Source of the DNA: Cellulosimicrobium sp. ES-005
Lineage (GTDB): Bacteria > Actinomycetota > Actinomycetes > Actinomycetales > Cellulomonadaceae
Reading direction: 5' to 3'
Assembly: GCF_040448685.1 (NCBI RefSeq)
Contig: NZ_CP159290.1
Coordinates: forward strand, 248,001 to 312,000
DNA length: 64,000 nt
Shown here: in pieces, positions 43,729-54,313 of the stretch
How positions within the stretch are numbered: position 1 is the stretch's first letter
Layout: each line of letters starts with the position of its first letter
The notes under the pieces: model-generated
Told to the model about the DNA's origin: nothing
The model's database searches: none
The model's input: only the letters and a program-made list of their open reading frames with translations
Program-made: the position numbers and the translations under genes

Positions 43729-44985
43729 TCATGAGCGGACGCGTACCGCGCGGAGGGTGATGCCTGTCGCCAGCACCAGCGCTCCCGCGGCGACGCTCGC
43801 GAGGGGGAGCGTGGCGACCAGCGCGACGCAGCCGAGCGCGCCGAGCACCTGGAGCGCGCGCGGGTACAGCCGGTGCGGGGCGGTCTGGCGCAGCGCCGAG
43901 AGGTTCGCCACGAGGTAGTAGACGAGCACCCCGAACGACGAGAACCCGATCGCGCCCCGCAGGTCCGTCGTCAGCACGAGCACCACGACGACCGCTCCGA
44001 CCGCGAGCTCGGCCCGGTGCGGCACCCGGTGCACGGGGTGCACGGCCGCGAACCACCCGGGCAGGTCGCCCGTGCGCGCCATCGCGAGGCCCGTGCGGCT
44101 CACGCCGGCGAGCAGGGCGAGGAGGGCGCCGGCGCTCGCGGCGACGGCGCCGACGCTCACGAACGGGCCGGCCCACGTCCACGACCCGGCGGCGACCGCG
44201 TCGGCGAGCGGCGCCGCGGAGGCCGCGAGCCCGTCCGGGCCGAGCACCGCGAGCAGGACCACCGCGACGACCGCGTAGAGCACGACGACGGCCCCGAGCG
44301 ACACGAGGACCGCGCGCGGGATCGTGCGGCGCGGGTCGCGCACCTCCTCGCCGAGGGTCGCGACGCGCGCGTACCCCGCGAACGCGAAGAACAGCAGGCC
44401 CGCGGACTGGAGAACGCCGTACCAGCCACCGTGCGCGCCGTCGGGGTCGAGCACGGCCGACCAGCGCGGCGCGGTGCCCGCGAGGCTCGCGACGACGGCC
44501 GTCGCGATCGCGAGGAGCGCCACCGCGACGATCGCCCGGGCGAGGCGCGCCGTCCGCGTCACGCCCCGGTAGCCCACGGCCGTGAGCAGCACGACGGCCG
44601 CGGCGGCCACGGGCCGCTCCCACCCGGGAGGGGCCGCGTAGGCGGCGAGCACGAGCGCCATGGCCGCGCAGCTCGCCGTCTTCCCGACGACGAACCCCCA
44701 CCCGGCGAGGTAGCCCCACCACGGGCCGAGGTGCTCGCGCCCGTACACGTACGTGCCGCCCGAGGTGGGGTGCTGCGCCGCGAGCTGCGCGGACGACGTC
44801 GCGTTCGCGTACGCGACGACCGCCGCCAGCGCCAGCCCGACGAGCAGCCCCGTCCCCGCTGCGGCGGCCGCGGGGGCGAACGCGGAGAACACGCCCGCCC
44901 CCACCATGGACGCGAGCCCGACGACGACGGCGTCCGTCGTGCCGAGGCGGCGTGCGAGCGAGGGCTGGCCCGGTGCGGTGGTCAC
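43729..44985 (-). CDS. APC-superfamily amino-acid permease
   Basis: 418 residues and about 12 helices. APC motifs at the N-terminus: RLGTTDAVVVGLASMVGAGV and, in helix 3 region, HPTSGGTYVYGREHLGPWWG; then LLFFAFAGYARVATLGEEVR in the helix 6 region. It probably imports an amino acid or amine in exchange or with protons; the substrate is unknown. The GTG at 44985 is preferred over a TTG at 45006. Confidence 0.88.
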   Translation of the reverse strand: MTTAPGQPSLARRLGTTDAVVVGLASMVGAGVFSAFAPAAAAAGTGLLVGLALAAVVAYANATSSAQLAAQHPTSGGTYVYGREHLGPWWGYLAGWGFVVGKTASCAAMALVLAAYAAPPGWERPVAAAAVVLLTAVGYRGVTRTARLARAIVAVALLAIATAVVASLAGTAPRWSAVLDPDGAHGGWYGVLQSAGLLFFAFAGYARVATLGEEVRDPRRTIPRAVLVSLGAVVVLYAVVAVVLLAVLGPDGLAASAAPLADAVAAGSWTWAGPFVSVGAVAASAGALLALLAGVSRTGLAMARTGDLPGWFAAVHPVHRVPHRAELAVGAVVVVLVLTTDLRGAIGFSSFGVLVYYLVANLSALRQTAPHRLYPRALQVLGALGCVALVATLPLASVAAGALVLATGITLRAVRVRS

Positions 44986-45164
44986 CCGGACAGCGTGCCA
45001 GGGCAAGGTGTCCGGCAGGTGTCGACGCTCGTCCCGGGGAGTGGTCGGGACGGGCGCCGGCGAGCGGGTACAGTTCCCGCCGGTGTCCCGTTCCCGGTCG
45101 TCGTCGACCGGCCCCGTCGCACGGGGAGACGGGCTGTCGCTACGGCGAGGACGGCGGTGCAGGG

Positions 45165-47315
45165 GTGGTCGCAGGGCGGGTGCGTCGCGCGCGGTGGACG
45201 GCGCGCGCGGGGTCGGGGGTCGCGCTCGTGTGCGCGGTCCTCCTCGGCGTTCCGACGGTCGCGACCGCGGACCCGGGCGACGGGCTGTCGGAGACGTCCC
45301 GCACGCGGTACGAGGTCGACGGGTCGGGCCCGGTCCGCGTGACGGTCACGACGACGATCCGCAACGAGCAGCCCGCCAGCGGGATGTACGTCTACTACTG
45401 GGACGCGTACGGGATCCCCGTGCCGGCGAGCGCGACCGACGTCACCGCCACGAGCGGCGGGACCACGCTCCCGGTCACCATCGAGCCGACCGAGGACCCG
45501 TCGACCCGCATCGCCGGTGTGTCGTTCTCCCCGCTGAACTACGGTCGCGAGCGGACCGTCGAGTGGTCCTACACGATCCCGGGCGAGCCGATCCGCTCCG
45601 AGGGGTACACGCGCGTCGGGCCCGGCTACGCGACGTTCGCCGTGAACGCGGCCGGCGACCCGGGGCAGGTCACGGTCGAGATCGCCACGCCCACGTCGAT
45701 GGACTTCGACAGCACGTGGGACGGGTTCACGCCGATCCTCGACGGGGAGACCCGCACCCACCGCGCGACCGAGAGCACGGACGACTACGGCACCTGGGCC
45801 TTCGTCTCGCTGCGCGACCCCGAGCAGGCCGACGAGACGAGCGTCGACATCGGCGGGAACGAGCTCGTGCTGGAGAGCTTCCCGGGCGACACCGAGTGGA
45901 GCGGCTTCGTCGAGGAGCAGGTGGTGGCCGGCATGCCCGTGCTGGAGCGCGCGGTGGGCATGCCGTGGCCGGGCAGCCTGGAGCGCATCCGCGAGGACGT
46001 GTCGCCCGGGGTGCTCGGGTACGCGTGGTTCGACTCGGGCTCCTGGGAGATCGTCATCCCCGAGGACCTGGACGCGGGGCTCCTGTTCCACGAGCTCTCC
46101 CACGCGTGGCTCGCGGGGGACCGGTTCGCGGACCGGTGGGTGTACGAGGGCCTGGCCGAGGTCGTCGGGCAGCGCGTCGCCGCCGAGACCGGCGGCCCCG
46201 CGGAGCCGCGCCCCGCGCCCGCGCGCGACGCGGCGGACGCCCTGCCGCTCGCCGCGTGGCAGGAGGTCGACCTCGACGACGGCGGGGGCGCCGCCGAGGA
46301 GTACGCCTACGCCGCCGCGTGGACCGCGATGTCGGAGCTCGTCGGCGGTCTGGACGAGGACGCCCTCGGCGGGCTCGTCGCGGCGGCGTACGCAGGCGAG
46401 AGCGCCTACGACGAGCCCGGCGCCCTCGACCACCCGGGCGTGACCGACGGCCGTCGTCTCCTCGACCTCGTCGAGGTGCGCGGCGGGGTGACGGGCGCCG
46501 AGGCGACGTACCGGACGTGGGTCGCCGACGACGCCGAGGCCGCCCTGCTCGACGCGCGGGCCCCCGCCCGCGAGGCGTACGCCGTCCTCGACGAGGCGGA
46601 CGGCGCGTGGTCGCCGCCCTCCGGCCTGCGCGCGGCGATGACCGACTGGGCCTTCGACGACGCCGAGGCGGCTCGCGCCGCGATCGGCACCGACGCGGCG
46701 GCGGCCGCCGGGCAGGTGCAGGAGGCCGCCCGCGCCGCGGGCCTGCCCGACCCGGCCGCCGTGCGCGAGCAGTACGAGGGCGCGGCGTCCGCCGAGGAGT
46801 ACGCGGTGCTCGCGACCGTGCTGCCGCGCACGGTCGAGGTCGTGGGGTCCGTCGGCGACGCGGTCGCCGCCGCCTCGGGCGGTGGCCCGCTCGCGGACCT
46901 CGGGCGCCTGCTCCTGGACGTCGACGGCTCCGTCGCCGACGCCCGCGCCGCCCTCGACGCCGGTCGGCTGGACGACGCCGCGACCGCGGCCGACGACGCG
47001 TCGTCCCGGGCGGCCGCCGCGCCCTGGCTCGGGACCGGCAGCGTGCTCCTCGTCCTCGTGGCGCTCGCCGGCGTGGTCGTCCTGCTCGTCCGGCGCCGCG
47101 CGCGACGTCGCACCCAGCCCGAGGGCGTGCCCGCCGTCGACGGCGCCCGGCCGGACGACGGGACGCCCGCCGCTGACGCGACGCCCGTCGCCGACGTGAC
47201 GCCTGCCGAGGGCGCGCCGACCGGGGGCGACGAGCCGACGTCGGGCGAGGAGGGGTCGCCGGGTCAGCGGCCGAGCGCGCCGTCGGAGCGCGCGACGAGC
47301 GTGCCGTCCACGTAG
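45165..47315 (+). CDS. Membrane-anchored gluzincin metalloprotease-like protein
   Basis: 716 residues. Signal peptide (VALVCAVLLGVPTVATA), a beta-rich N-terminal half like the first domain of M1 aminopeptidases, then the zinc motif HELSH (His309, Glu310, His313) followed 18 residues after the second His by Glu332 in YEGLAE, which is the gluzincin HEXXH-18-E pattern. A helical domain (about 430-600) precedes a single C-terminal helix (VLLVLVALAGVVVLLV) with a basic stop-transfer and an acidic cytosolic tail. It may trim peptides at the cell surface. No M1 GAMEN motif was seen, so the substrate class is uncertain. Confidence 0.75.
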   Translation: MVAGRVRRARWTARAGSGVALVCAVLLGVPTVATADPGDGLSETSRTRYEVDGSGPVRVTVTTTIRNEQPASGMYVYYWDAYGIPVPASATDVTATSGGTTLPVTIEPTEDPSTRIAGVSFSPLNYGRERTVEWSYTIPGEPIRSEGYTRVGPGYATFAVNAAGDPGQVTVEIATPTSMDFDSTWDGFTPILDGETRTHRATESTDDYGTWAFVSLRDPEQADETSVDIGGNELVLESFPGDTEWSGFVEEQVVAGMPVLERAVGMPWPGSLERIREDVSPGVLGYAWFDSGSWEIVIPEDLDAGLLFHELSHAWLAGDRFADRWVYEGLAEVVGQRVAAETGGPAEPRPAPARDAADALPLAAWQEVDLDDGGGAAEEYAYAAAWTAMSELVGGLDEDALGGLVAAAYAGESAYDEPGALDHPGVTDGRRLLDLVEVRGGVTGAEATYRTWVADDAEAALLDARAPAREAYAVLDEADGAWSPPSGLRAAMTDWAFDDAEAARAAIGTDAAAAAGQVQEAARAAGLPDPAAVREQYEGAASAEEYAVLATVLPRTVEVVGSVGDAVAAASGGGPLADLGRLLLDVDGSVADARAALDAGRLDDAATAADDASSRAAAAPWLGTGSVLLVLVALAGVVVLLVRRRARRRTQPEGVPAVDGARPDDGTPAADATPVADVTPAEGAPTGGDEPTSGEEGSPGQRPSAPSERATSVPST

Positions 47316-47560
47316 GCCAGGACGGGCTGGGGGCGGAACCCCGCGAAGAGCACCTCGCGGTGCTTCTCGATGTGCACGTGGTGGCGTTCGTGCGTGCCGA
47401 CCCAGAACTCGTAGACCTTGACGCGCGAGACGGAGAACATCCGCACCTGGTCCACGACGCTCCATCCGTCGACCGTGATCGTCAGGCGACCCCAGAACTG
47501 GTCCCACGAGAAGACGACGAGATGGCGCTCGTGCTGTCCGACGGCGAACGTCATCTGCAT
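47264..47560 (-). CDS. Small cytosolic protein with two HERH units, FAIM-like beta pattern
   Basis: 98 residues without signal or membrane segment. Two internally similar halves: GQHERHLVVFSWDQFWGRLT...VDG and GTHERHHVHIEKHREVLFAG...YVDG. The alternation (ERH-x-V, then I-x-V-D-G) recalls the beta-sandwich of FAIM1-like proteins, but this is only a pattern-level resemblance. Its 3' end overlaps the 3' end of the protease gene on the other strand by 52 bp. ATG at 47560; a second in-frame ATG two codons later is possible. Confidence 0.65.
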   Translation of the reverse strand: MQMTFAVGQHERHLVVFSWDQFWGRLTITVDGWSVVDQVRMFSVSRVKVYEFWVGTHERHHVHIEKHREVLFAGFRPQPVLAYVDGTLVARSDGALGR

Positions 47561-47607
47561 GCCTGGATGCTAGCGACTCGCCGCATCGTGCCGGTGACGG
47601 GCCGAGG

Positions 47608-47655
47608 CGTGAGAAGTGGCCCCCCGGGTCGCGCTCCGAGGGGCCACGTCTCACG
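47608..47655. terminator. Hairpin terminator after the GH18 gene
   Basis: CGTGAGAAGTGGCCCC (47608-47623) and GGGGCCACGTCTCACG (47640-47655) pair with one mismatch. It lies 22 bp beyond the stop of the chitinase gene. Confidence 0.75.
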
Positions 47656-47676
47656 TCTCGTCCGAGGACGGCGCGG

Positions 47677-49596
47677 CTACGGCATGCTCGCCAGGTGGGC
47701 GTCCACCGAGGTCGCGAAGGCGTACCCGTTGCTCGCGTCCCAGTTGATCGACCAGGTCATCGCCCCACGGATGTCCGGCCAGCGCGCGGGCGGCACGAAG
47801 CTCCCGCAGCGGGTGCCCGCGGCGAGGCAGCTCAGCGCGTCGTTCACGACCGACGGGTTCACGTACCCGCCGCCCGCCGCCTGGGTGGTGGCCGGCAGGC
47901 CGAGCGCGACCTGGTCGGGCCGCAGCGCGCTCTGGAGCTGGATGCACGACAGCGCGGTGAGGAAGTTCACCGTGCCCTGCCCGTACGCCTGCATCTGGTC
48001 GCAGCCGAGCATGGTGCCCGAGTTGTAGTACTGCGTGTGGACGATCGTGAGGATGTCCTTGATGTCGAGCGCGAGCCGGAAGTAGGAGCTGCCCGTCGAC
48101 TGCATGTCGATGGTCTGCGGCGCCATCGTGATGATGAGGTCCGGCCCGACGGCCGCCCGGACCTGGCGCAGCGCCTGCCCCATGTACGTCGGGTTGACCC
48201 CGTTCTCGAGGTCGATGTCGACGCCGTCGAACCCGTAGGCGTCGATGAGCCCGATCACGCTGGTCGCGAAGGCCGACGCCGCGGCCGCGCTGCCGACCGA
48301 CACCGTGCCCTTCTCGCCGCCCACGGACAGGATCACGTGCTGGCCGCGGGAGTGCAGCGTCGCGACGTCGGCCTTGAGCTGGTCGTTCGTGTAGCCGCCC
48401 AGCGCGGCGGACAGGCCGGGGTCGACGCCGAACGTGACGGCGCCGGGCGTGCTCGGGACGGCGTCCGCGAACGCGACCGCGACGAGGTCGTAGGACGTCG
48501 GGACCGCCGACAGCCGCAGCGGCGTGGCCCCGTTGACGAAGTTCTGCCAGTAGCCCGTGAGCAGGTGCTTCGGCAGGGCGCTGGTCTGGCAGCCGCTCGT
48601 CGAGCCCGTCACGGTGGCGGCCGGGGACTCGCCCGTCGCGTTGTAGGCGCGCACCGTGTAGGTGTGGCTCGAGCAGGCCGCGAGGCCGGTCAGCGTCGCG
48701 CTCGTCCCGGTGACGGTCGCCCGCAGGGCCGTCCCCTCGTAGACGCGGTACCCCGTGACGCTCCCGGTCGAGGCCGTCCAGGCGAGGCCGAGCGAGGTGT
48801 CGGCGGTCGTCGCGACGCGCAGCCCGGTGGGCGCGCCGGGGACGCCGGTCCCGCACCCGGCGGTCGTGACCGTGACGCTCCCGGAGCGGGGCGACTCGCC
48901 CGCCGTGTTGTAGGCCGCCACCGAGTACGTGTGCGGGGTGCACGCGGCGAGCCCGGACACGGTGGCCGACGTGCCCGTGGCCGTCGCCACGACCGTGCTG
49001 CCCTCGTAGACGCGGTAGCCCGTCACGGTGCCGGACGACGCGCCCCACGAGAGGGCGGCCGACGTCGAGGTGACCGTCCCGGCGACGGGGGTGCCCGGCG
49101 TGCCCGGGACGACGGGCGGCGGGCCGCCCGCGCCCTGGAGCGAGACGTCGTCCGCCTGGTAGGCGCCCGTGCCGTACCAGCCGTGCAGGTAGACCTGCGT
49201 CGTGCTGCCCGCGGCGGTGAACGTGACCGTGAGGCGGGTCCAGTCGGTCGCGCTCGGGGTCCAGGTCGAGGTGCCGCCCTCGACTCCGAGGTAGACGTAG
49301 CTGCCGCGCACCCAGGCGGAGAGGGTGTACTGCGTGCCGGCGACGGTCGGGACGGACTGCGTGCAGCGCGCGTTGTCGAGGCCCGAGGGGGTCCCCTGCA
49401 GCGCCTTGGTCCCCGTGCGCACGGGGGTGGAGACGACGGCCCCGGACGAACCCGAGCAGGTCCAGGGGCTGAGCGTGCCCGACTCGAAGCCCCCGTTGAC
49501 CAGCACCTCCTCGGCGGAGGCGGGGGCGGCGGTCAGGGCGAGGCTGGTGACGAGGGCCACGGCCAGTGCCGCGGCGGCGGTGCGAAGTCTGTTCAT
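47677..49596 (-). CDS. Secreted GH18 chitinase with CBM-like and two fibronectin III domains
   Basis: 639 residues. Signal peptide (LAVALVTSLALTAAPASA). An N-terminal carbohydrate-binding beta-sandwich (NGGFESGTLSPWTC, about 35-155) is followed by two FnIII domains (about 165-250 and 255-340, each with VTGYRVYEG) and a GH18 barrel (about 350-639: LLTGYWQNFVNG; catalytic DxxDxDxE with Glu464 in FDGVDIDLEN; MTWSINWD). It hydrolyses chitin outside the cell and should act together with the LPMOs. Ribosome-binding site ACGGAGCAG before the ATG. Confidence 0.95.
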   Translation of the reverse strand: MNRLRTAAAALAVALVTSLALTAAPASAEEVLVNGGFESGTLSPWTCSGSSGAVVSTPVRTGTKALQGTPSGLDNARCTQSVPTVAGTQYTLSAWVRGSYVYLGVEGGTSTWTPSATDWTRLTVTFTAAGSTTQVYLHGWYGTGAYQADDVSLQGAGGPPPVVPGTPGTPVAGTVTSTSAALSWGASSGTVTGYRVYEGSTVVATATGTSATVSGLAACTPHTYSVAAYNTAGESPRSGSVTVTTAGCGTGVPGAPTGLRVATTADTSLGLAWTASTGSVTGYRVYEGTALRATVTGTSATLTGLAACSSHTYTVRAYNATGESPAATVTGSTSGCQTSALPKHLLTGYWQNFVNGATPLRLSAVPTSYDLVAVAFADAVPSTPGAVTFGVDPGLSAALGGYTNDQLKADVATLHSRGQHVILSVGGEKGTVSVGSAAAASAFATSVIGLIDAYGFDGVDIDLENGVNPTYMGQALRQVRAAVGPDLIITMAPQTIDMQSTGSSYFRLALDIKDILTIVHTQYYNSGTMLGCDQMQAYGQGTVNFLTALSCIQLQSALRPDQVALGLPATTQAAGGGYVNPSVVNDALSCLAAGTRCGSFVPPARWPDIRGAMTWSINWDASNGYAFATSVDAHLASMP

Positions 49597-49758
49597 GTCT
49601 GCTCCGTTGCAGGTCGAATCAAACTCTCAGGGAACTTAACGATGCACTCCTTATGAACCCGCACCGGGCAGCGGTTCGTCAAGGGCGGCGCGCGGTGGGG
49701 CGCCGAGACCTGGGGGACAATGGGTGACAGCACTACCTGCCAAGACGAGGAGTACTCC

Positions 49759-50715
49759 GTGCCCCAGGGAACTGTCCGATGGTTCGACGCCGACCGAGGG
49801 TTCGGCTTCATCGACCTCGGGAACGAGGCGGAGGACCTGTTCGTCCACGCGTCCGAGATCGTCGGCGACGACGGACCGAAGCAGCTCCGCGAGGGGCAGG
49901 CCGTCGAGTTCGAGGTGGGCGAGGGCGACCGCGGCCCGCAGGCGCGCCGCGTCCGCGTCACGGGTGACCGGGCCGCCGACGCGCCCCTGGGCGTGCTCGG
50001 CACCGTCGCGTGGTACGAGCCGAGCAAGGGATACGGCTTCGTGACGCCCGACGGCGGCAGCGCCGAGGTCTTCCTGCACAGCTCCGCGATCGTCGGGGGC
50101 GGCGTGGTCTCGGAGGGGCAGCGGGTCGCGTTCCTCGTCGTCGAGGGGGAGAAGGGTCCGCAGGCCGACCACCTGCTGCCGCTCGGGGCGGAGGCCGCGC
50201 GTCCGGCGTCCGACGGTGCGGACGGCACGGTGTCCTGGTACGACGACGTCAAGGGCTTCGGCTTCGTCGTCCCCGACGGCGGTGGCGACGACGTCTTCGT
50301 CCACGTCAGCGCGCTCGGCCACGGCCTGTCCGAGCTCGCCGAGGGCGCGCGCGTGACGTACGACGTCGTCGCGGGGGACAAGGGGCCCAACGCCCGCAAC
50401 GTGCAGCTCGTGCGCGGCTCCGGCGGCGCGCGCCCGTCCGCCGACCGCGGTCGCCCCGATCGGTCGGGGCGCTCGGACCGCTCCGGTCGTCCGGGCGGGT
50501 CCGGCAGGCCGGTGCGCGGGGGCGAGGGCACCGTCGCGCGCTACGACGCGGACCGTGGCTTCGGGTTCATCACGCCCGACGCCGGGGGCGAGGACCTGTT
50601 CGTGCACGTGTCGGTCGTCCGGGGCGACGAGGTCCTGGAGGAGGGCGACCGCGTCCGGTTCGCGGTGCGCCAGAGCGACCGGGGCCCGCAGGCCGACCGC
50701 GTCGAGCTGCTGTGA
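49759..50715 (+). CDS. Protein with four tandem cold-shock domains
   Basis: 318 residues from the GTG in [14 protein letters not shown], the normal CspA-like beginning, with GAGGAG 7 nt upstream. Four CSDs each keep RNP1 (RGFGFI, KGYGFV, KGFGFV, RGFGFI) and RNP2 (LFVHAS, VFLHSS, VFVHVS, LFVHVS). The first three are joined by short linkers, while about 35 residues rich in Arg, Ser and Gly separate the third and fourth. Expected to bind single-stranded nucleic acid cooperatively. Bacterial Csps normally have one CSD of about 67 residues. Confidence 0.92.
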   Translation: MPQGTVRWFDADRGFGFIDLGNEAEDLFVHASEIVGDDGPKQLREGQAVEFEVGEGDRGPQARRVRVTGDRAADAPLGVLGTVAWYEPSKGYGFVTPDGGSAEVFLHSSAIVGGGVVSEGQRVAFLVVEGEKGPQADHLLPLGAEAARPASDGADGTVSWYDDVKGFGFVVPDGGGDDVFVHVSALGHGLSELAEGARVTYDVVAGDKGPNARNVQLVRGSGGARPSADRGRPDRSGRSDRSGRPGGSGRPVRGGEGTVARYDADRGFGFITPDAGGEDLFVHVSVVRGDEVLEEGDRVRFAVRQSDRGPQADRVELL

Positions 50716-50719
50716 GCGC

Positions 50720-50754
50720 GGGTGGGGTCGGTGCCCGGCGCGCCGACCCCACCC
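50720..50754. terminator. Hairpin terminator after the cold-shock gene
   Basis: GGGTGGGGTCGG and CCGACCCCACCC are perfect 12-bp arms around an 11-nt loop, starting 4 nt after the stop codon region. Confidence 0.75.
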
Positions 50755-50871
50755 CGTCCGGCAGCCGACGTCGGGCCTGAGCGGCCCGAGCGGCCTCGCC
50801 GCGCGAGAGCCGTCGCCGGTCGTCGACGATATGCCCTGGAAGACCGCGGGCGCCGTCCCTAGGGTCGTCGG

Positions 50872-52269
50872 ATGAACGCCCAGGAGATCCGCGCGGCCTA
50901 TCTCGAGTTCTTCGCCTCCCGGGGGCACGCCGTGATCGAGCGAGCGCCCCTGGTGCTCCGCGACGACCCGACGACGCTGTTCACGGGCGCCGGGATGCAG
51001 CCGCTGATGCCCTACCTGCTGGGCGTGCGGGAGCACGACGCGGGGCGTCTCCTGGTCGACTCGCAGCCGTGCGTGCGGGCGCAGGACATCGACGAGGTCG
51101 GGGACCGGCGGCACACGACCTTCTTCGAGATGCTGGGCAACTGGAGCCTGGGGTCTGCCGACGTGGAGCAGCAGATCCGGTGGTTCGCCGACTTCCTCGC
51201 GCAGGTCGGCGTCGACCTCGAGCGGCTGTACGTCACGTGCTTCCGAGGGTCGCCCGAGCACGGGATCCCGCGTGACGACGCGGCGGCTCGCGCCTGGGTC
51301 ACGGTGTTCGCCGAGCACGGGATCGAGGCGCCGCTCGTGGACGTGGGTTCCCGCGCGGACGGCGACCGCGACGGGACGCGCGGCGGTCGCGTCTTCTTCT
51401 ACGACGCCGAGGAGAACTGGTGGAGCCGGGGAGGCGGCTTGGAGGGCACGCCGGTGGGAGACCCGTGCGGGCCCGACTCGGAGGTCTTCTACGACCTCGG
51501 CCCCGAGCACCACGACCCGGCGGCCGGTGAGCCCCATCCCGCGAGCGACGGGGGCCGGTTCGTCGAGATCGGCAACCAGGTGTTCATGCGCTACCGCCGG
51601 ACCACCGAGGGCTTCGTCCCCCTCGACGACCCGAGCATCGACTTCGGGGGCGGGCTCGAGCGCATCGCCGCGGCCGCCCTGGCGACCGCCGACGTGTTCG
51701 ACGTGAGCCTCCTGCGCCCGCTGGTGGACCGGCTCGAGTCGCTCAGCGGTCGCGCGTACGAGGACGACCCGCGCCCGTTCCGCGTGATCGCCGACCACGT
51801 CCGGGCCGCGACGTTCCTCGCCGCCGACGGGGTGCGCCCGAGCAACAAGGCGCACGGGTACGTCCTGCGGCGGCTCGTCCGCCGGGCGGTCGTGCACGCC
51901 CTCCACCTCGGCCTGGACGAGCGGTTCGCCGACGACCTGGTCGCCGTCGTGGCCGAGACGTACGGCGACGGCTACCCGGGCCTGGTCGCGCAGCGCGAGG
52001 AGCTGAGCACGGTCCTGCGCGACGAGGAGTCGCGCTTCCGTCGCACGGTGCACCGCGGGCTCCGGGAGCTCGAGAAGCTCGGGGGCGCGACGGTCACCGG
52101 GGACGACCTGTTCGTGCTGGCGGACACCTGGGGCTTCCCCGTCGAGCTGTCGGTCGACGAGGTCCGGCGCCGCGACATGGCCCTCGCCCCGGACTGGCGG
52201 GAGGGCTACGCGCTGCAGCGGGAGCGCCAGCGGGCGCGCTCGCGGGCGGCCGCGACGAGCGGGGAATAG
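50872..52269 (+). CDS. Alanyl-tRNA synthetase paralogue limited to the catalytic core
   Basis: 465 residues. It starts like AlaRS (MNAQEIRAAYLEFFASRGH) and keeps class II motif 1 (GMQPLMPYLLG), motif 2 (RHTTFFEMLGNWSLG) and motif 3 (IDFGGGLERIAAAA) plus the tRNA-recognition helical region to about residue 440. The editing domain with its zinc motif and the C-Ala domain are absent; the natural stop comes where the Escherichia coli catalytic fragment (about 461 residues) ends. The start is supported by TAGGGT 6 nt upstream. Function uncertain: stand-alone alanylation, amino-acid activation for another purpose, or stress back-up. Confidence 0.88.
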   Translation: MNAQEIRAAYLEFFASRGHAVIERAPLVLRDDPTTLFTGAGMQPLMPYLLGVREHDAGRLLVDSQPCVRAQDIDEVGDRRHTTFFEMLGNWSLGSADVEQQIRWFADFLAQVGVDLERLYVTCFRGSPEHGIPRDDAAARAWVTVFAEHGIEAPLVDVGSRADGDRDGTRGGRVFFYDAEENWWSRGGGLEGTPVGDPCGPDSEVFYDLGPEHHDPAAGEPHPASDGGRFVEIGNQVFMRYRRTTEGFVPLDDPSIDFGGGLERIAAAALATADVFDVSLLRPLVDRLESLSGRAYEDDPRPFRVIADHVRAATFLAADGVRPSNKAHGYVLRRLVRRAVVHALHLGLDERFADDLVAVVAETYGDGYPGLVAQREELSTVLRDEESRFRRTVHRGLRELEKLGGATVTGDDLFVLADTWGFPVELSVDEVRRRDMALAPDWREGYALQRERQRARSRAAATSGE

Positions 52270-52285
52270 TTCGCCCTGGGTGAAG

Positions 52286-52306
52286 GTTGAGCCTGATGGA
52301 CTCAAG
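52286..52306. promoter_or_regulatory. HAIR operator 1 (HspR site) upstream of dnaK
   Basis: GTTGAGC-N7-ACTCAAG matches the HspR-associated inverted repeat CTTGAGT-N7-ACTCAAG known from Streptomyces and mycobacteria, with two departures in the left half. Confidence 0.85.
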
Positions 52307-52321
52307 TTCTGGTGGTCGGGC

Positions 52322-52351
52322 TTGCGCGCGAGCGCACCCGGTGCCTACCTT
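52322..52351 (+). promoter_or_regulatory. dnaK operon promoter
   Basis: TTGCGC (52322-52327), 18-bp spacer, TACCTT (52346-52351). The -10 overlaps the second HAIR, so bound HspR would block polymerase. Confidence 0.7.
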
Positions 52352-52369
52352 GAGTGAAGCAGACTCAAC
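52349..52369. promoter_or_regulatory. HAIR operator 2 (HspR site) upstream of dnaK
   Basis: CTTGAGT-GAAGCAG-ACTCAAC, one departure from the consensus. It is 63 bp (six helical turns) from HAIR 1 and overlaps the promoter. Confidence 0.9.
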
Positions 52370-52429
52370 CCGGTGTGCCCGGGCGCGCGTGCGCCGTCGG
52401 GCACCCCATCCACAACGGAGGCAGCACAC

Positions 52430-54309
<1,880 letters not shown>

Positions 54310-54313
<4 letters not shown>

